This document shows, piece by piece, positions 62,263 through 64,000 of a stretch of 64,000 nt of DNA (positions are counted from its first letter, which is position 1; every line of letters starts with the position of its first letter). Below the pieces are notes generated by a model. The model made no database searches. It saw only the letters and a program-made list of their open reading frames with translations, and was not told the DNA's origin. The translations under genes and the position numbers were made by a program. Source of the stretch: UBA1930 sp943371535 (GTDB lineage: Bacteria > Bacteroidota > Bacteroidia > Chitinophagales > Chitinophagaceae); the NCBI GenBank assembly GCA_943371535.1, contig CALRVE020000004.1:102625-166624 (forward strand), given 5' to 3'.

Positions 62263-63303
62263 TTAGTTGAATGCAGATAAAGCACTGGTTGGTTTACCAC
62301 TATTATCAAATGCACCTTTTGTATAGCCTTGCCAATTGCCATAACATTGTGGCTCCCAATAAATAACCCCTAAACCTTTGTTATTGGTTACTTGTTTTAT
62401 TTTAGCCATTATATCTTTTAAAAAAGACAAGCAAGACATTGGTTCGTCCCAACTCATGCCTACTTCAACTATCATTATTTCTTTATTGTAACGAGCAACC
62501 ATATCGTTCATATTAGCAAAACATTTATCGTTTAAAGTTGACCATGAGTACACTTCTGGGTATAAAGACATACCAATCACATCGTATTGAGCATTGTTTG
62601 TTTGCAAGCCACCTAATATCCACCTAAAAAGTGAGTTGTCTTGACCATTAGAAATATGTACCATTACTTTTATATTGTTATCTACTGCTTTTACAGCATT
62701 GTAACCTGCATTTATTAGCAATGCAAAGTTTTGCATATTGATACTTGCTTTTCCTTCGGGCCAAAGCATTCCATCGTTGGTTTCGTTACCAACTTGTACC
62801 CACTCTGGAGTTATGCCTGCTGCTTTTAAAGCATTGAGCATATTGAATGTATGATTATAAACAGATGTTTGTAATGCTGCAATAGTTTGACCAACCCAAG
62901 ACAATGGTTTATTTTGTTGTCCTGGGTCGGCCCAAGAATCGCTATAATGAAAGTTGAGTAAAATACGGAAGCCCAAATTTTTTGCTCTTGTTGCTTTTGC
63001 TATAACATCGGCTGCATTGTTCCAATTATTGGATGGATTAACCCAAACTCTTAATCGAATGGTGTTCATGCCCAGCTCCTTCAACACTTGCATTCCATCT
63101 TTTTGAACACCTGCGGTTGTATAAAATTTTCTACCAGTAGCTTCCATTTCGGTAATCCAGCTTACATCGGCTCCTTTTACAAAATTGCTTGTTGGAGTTG
63201 GCGTTGGTTGAGGAGTTAAATTGGATTGTTTTTTACAACTAAATAATAAAATACTGGAGAAGAGAATGACACAAAAGTGTACCGATTTGCAATAATTTTT
63301 CAT
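62263..63303 (-). CDS. GH53 endo-beta-1,4-galactanase lipoprotein
   Basis: A 346-residue enzyme that cuts beta-1,4-galactan, the side chain of pectin. The lipoprotein signal ends at Cys23 (ILLFSCKK), then a Pro/Thr linker. The barrel begins GADVSWITEMEATGRKFY. The acid/base Glu is in WVQVGNETNDGMLWP and the nucleophile in IMIVEVGMSWDEP; NFHYSDSWADPGQQ is a GH53 hallmark. It is the first gene of the operon, which continues with GH2 18 bases on. No SusC/SusD pair is visible in the window. Confidence 0.94.
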   Translation of the reverse strand: MKNYCKSVHFCVILFSSILLFSCKKQSNLTPQPTPTPTSNFVKGADVSWITEMEATGRKFYTTAGVQKDGMQVLKELGMNTIRLRVWVNPSNNWNNAADVIAKATRAKNLGFRILLNFHYSDSWADPGQQNKPLSWVGQTIAALQTSVYNHTFNMLNALKAAGITPEWVQVGNETNDGMLWPEGKASINMQNFALLINAGYNAVKAVDNNIKVMVHISNGQDNSLFRWILGGLQTNNAQYDVIGMSLYPEVYSWSTLNDKCFANMNDMVARYNKEIMIVEVGMSWDEPMSCLSFLKDIMAKIKQVTNNKGLGVIYWEPQCYGNWQGYTKGAFDNSGKPTSALSAFN

Positions 63304-63451
63304 TTGGCAAAACTTTAATCAATAACAGTTTAACTATACTGTTCGAAGCTACAATTATTTGTTTAGTGAATAAACAAGTTTTTACCTATTCAAACTATTT
63401 ATTGGTAACACGGAGTTCCTAGTTCCCTTTATAAAGTATTAAAATAATAAA
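63304..63451 (-). promoter_or_regulatory. Upstream region of the galactanase operon with two inverted repeats
   Basis: AACAGT and ACTGTT flank eight bases at 63324-63343, and TTGTTTA and TAAACAA flank five bases at 63359-63377. Between them, on the minus strand, TAGCTTCG approximates the -7 box (one mismatch). Either repeat could be an operator for galactan control; this is inference. Confidence 0.4.
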
Positions 63452-63481
63452 AAGGGCTTGCTACAAAAGTAACAAGCCCTT
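63452..63481 (-). terminator. Terminator downstream of the small PID-CTERM-like gene
   Basis: AAGGGCTTG and CAAGCCCTT form a stem with twelve bases between; minus-strand T follow. The 63482-63658 stretch is AT-rich with nothing else visible. Confidence 0.7.
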
Positions 63482-63658
63482 ATAAAGTTTATTAAATATT
63501 AAGTTTTAAAAAATCTTACTAGTCATTATTCTAAACTTTGCTTCTTTTTTGTAATATTCTTTTCGAGTAGTATTTTTTAGCATTACTACTATTAATTGTG
63601 AATACTAACATTCAAAAAAAAATTAAAATCGCTTATAACAAAGTATGTTTCAAAATTG

Positions 63659-63718
63659 CTATTTCTTTCTATTCTCTCTCAACTTCTTAGCTCCATAGCC
63701 AATGCCAGCTGTTAGTCC
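63659..63718 (-). pseudogene. Decayed second copy of the PID-CTERM-like tail
   Basis: Read on the minus strand, the sequence encodes GLTAGIGYGAKKLRENRKK and a stop. This matches the tail of the intact gene just upstream (SLLVAAGVGYGAKKLRDKRK). An in-frame TAG immediately precedes it, within a palindrome (TAGTCCC at 63713-63719 and GGGACTA at 63727-63733). Only the tail remains, so it is a fragment left by tandem duplication and decay. Confidence 0.65.
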
Positions 63719-63730
63719 CTAAAGGGGGGA

Positions 63731-63931
63731 CTAGATGTTAGTTTCCTTTCTTTTATCTCTTAATTTTTTAGCACCATAGCCTACACCTGCTGCTACTAAA
63801 AGACTTAAACCTCCATCTACTGGTACATCGTTTACATCATCATCAAACATCGGTTGGGCATGTGTTAAACTTGGGATGATTAAGGCTGCGATGAAGCAGA
63901 GCGTTACAATTGTTTTTATGTTGATTTTCAT
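63731..63931 (-). CDS. Small exported protein with PID-CTERM-like C-terminal tail
   Basis: A 66-residue protein: signal MKINIKTIVTLCFIAALIIPSLTHAQ, a short acidic linker (MFDDDVND), and then a tripartite tail of VPVDGGL, a hydrophobic run SLLVAAGVGYG and basic AKKLRDKRK. This recalls the PID-CTERM-type putative sorting tail of Bacteroidota, by analogy with PEP-CTERM, which is processed by exosortase-like enzymes. The mature protein would be almost nothing but linker and tail. Function unknown. Confidence 0.65.
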   Translation of the reverse strand: MKINIKTIVTLCFIAALIIPSLTHAQPMFDDDVNDVPVDGGLSLLVAAGVGYGAKKLRDKRKETNI

Positions 63932-64000
63932 AATTTCTAGTTATTTAGTTGTGTCCCTTTCCCCTAAAGGGGAAGAAGAAAGTTTAGGAGTTCAATTTAA

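Overview
The window is AT-rich chromosomal DNA from a member of the Bacteroidota, most likely Chitinophagales/Chitinophagaceae-like. The evidence is type IX secretion (T9SS) C-terminal sorting tails on several secreted proteins, a GldB gliding lipoprotein, menaquinone synthesis by the futalosine route (MqnC), a near-absence of Shine-Dalgarno sequences, and -7 elements that fit the Bacteroidetes TAnnTTTG consensus a few bases before many start codons. I see no rRNA, tRNA, CRISPR array, transposase, prophage or plasmid gene. Mobile-looking DNA is limited to non-coding palindromes and tandem repeats.

Layout. 1-9 kb is housekeeping: gpmI (3' end cut by the window), a DUF4783 protein, nadC, a SUI1/YciH factor, an RluE-type pseudouridine synthase, a DCC-type thiol protein with a membrane partner, an LpxD-like acyltransferase, a DUF389 membrane protein and prfA. 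9-26 kb holds sodA, lipoproteins, a split LVIVD-repeat protein, an FAD oxidoreductase, a large duplicated repeat block, elaA, an NdpA-type nucleoid protein, an OmpA lipoprotein, a secreted endonuclease I, a PDZ aspartyl protease, mqnC and nadE. 26.5-30.1 kb is an arsenic operon on the minus strand (arsR-arsM-acr3-exported arsC-like-arsC) with two ArsR operators around its -10-like element.

30.2-39.6 kb carries a cell-wall amidase and then a dispersed phenylacetate (paa) set: a PaaR-type TetR regulator with a matching operator, paaE, paaZ, a broken GxxExxY gene, an enoyl-CoA hydratase, holB, paaI and paaY. The epoxidase subunits paaABC(D) and the ligase paaK are absent from the window. 39.6-51.3 kb holds small uncharacterised proteins, a coupled aldehyde dehydrogenase/glutathione peroxidase pair, tadA, rpiB, an M28 peptidase, asd, gldB, mgsA and a DUF3089 hydrolase. 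Upstream of asd is a promoter, a 15-codon leader peptide and mutually exclusive hairpins that look like a transcription attenuator.

51.3-64 kb is an export and polysaccharide region: an orphan sorting-domain protein, a large T9SS beta-propeller-type protein, a TPR histidine kinase/LuxR response-regulator pair, a T9SS adhesin-like protein, a GH53 galactanase with a GH2 beta-galactosidase (a galactan-degrading pair), and a very small exported protein with a PID-CTERM-like tail next to a decayed second copy of that tail.
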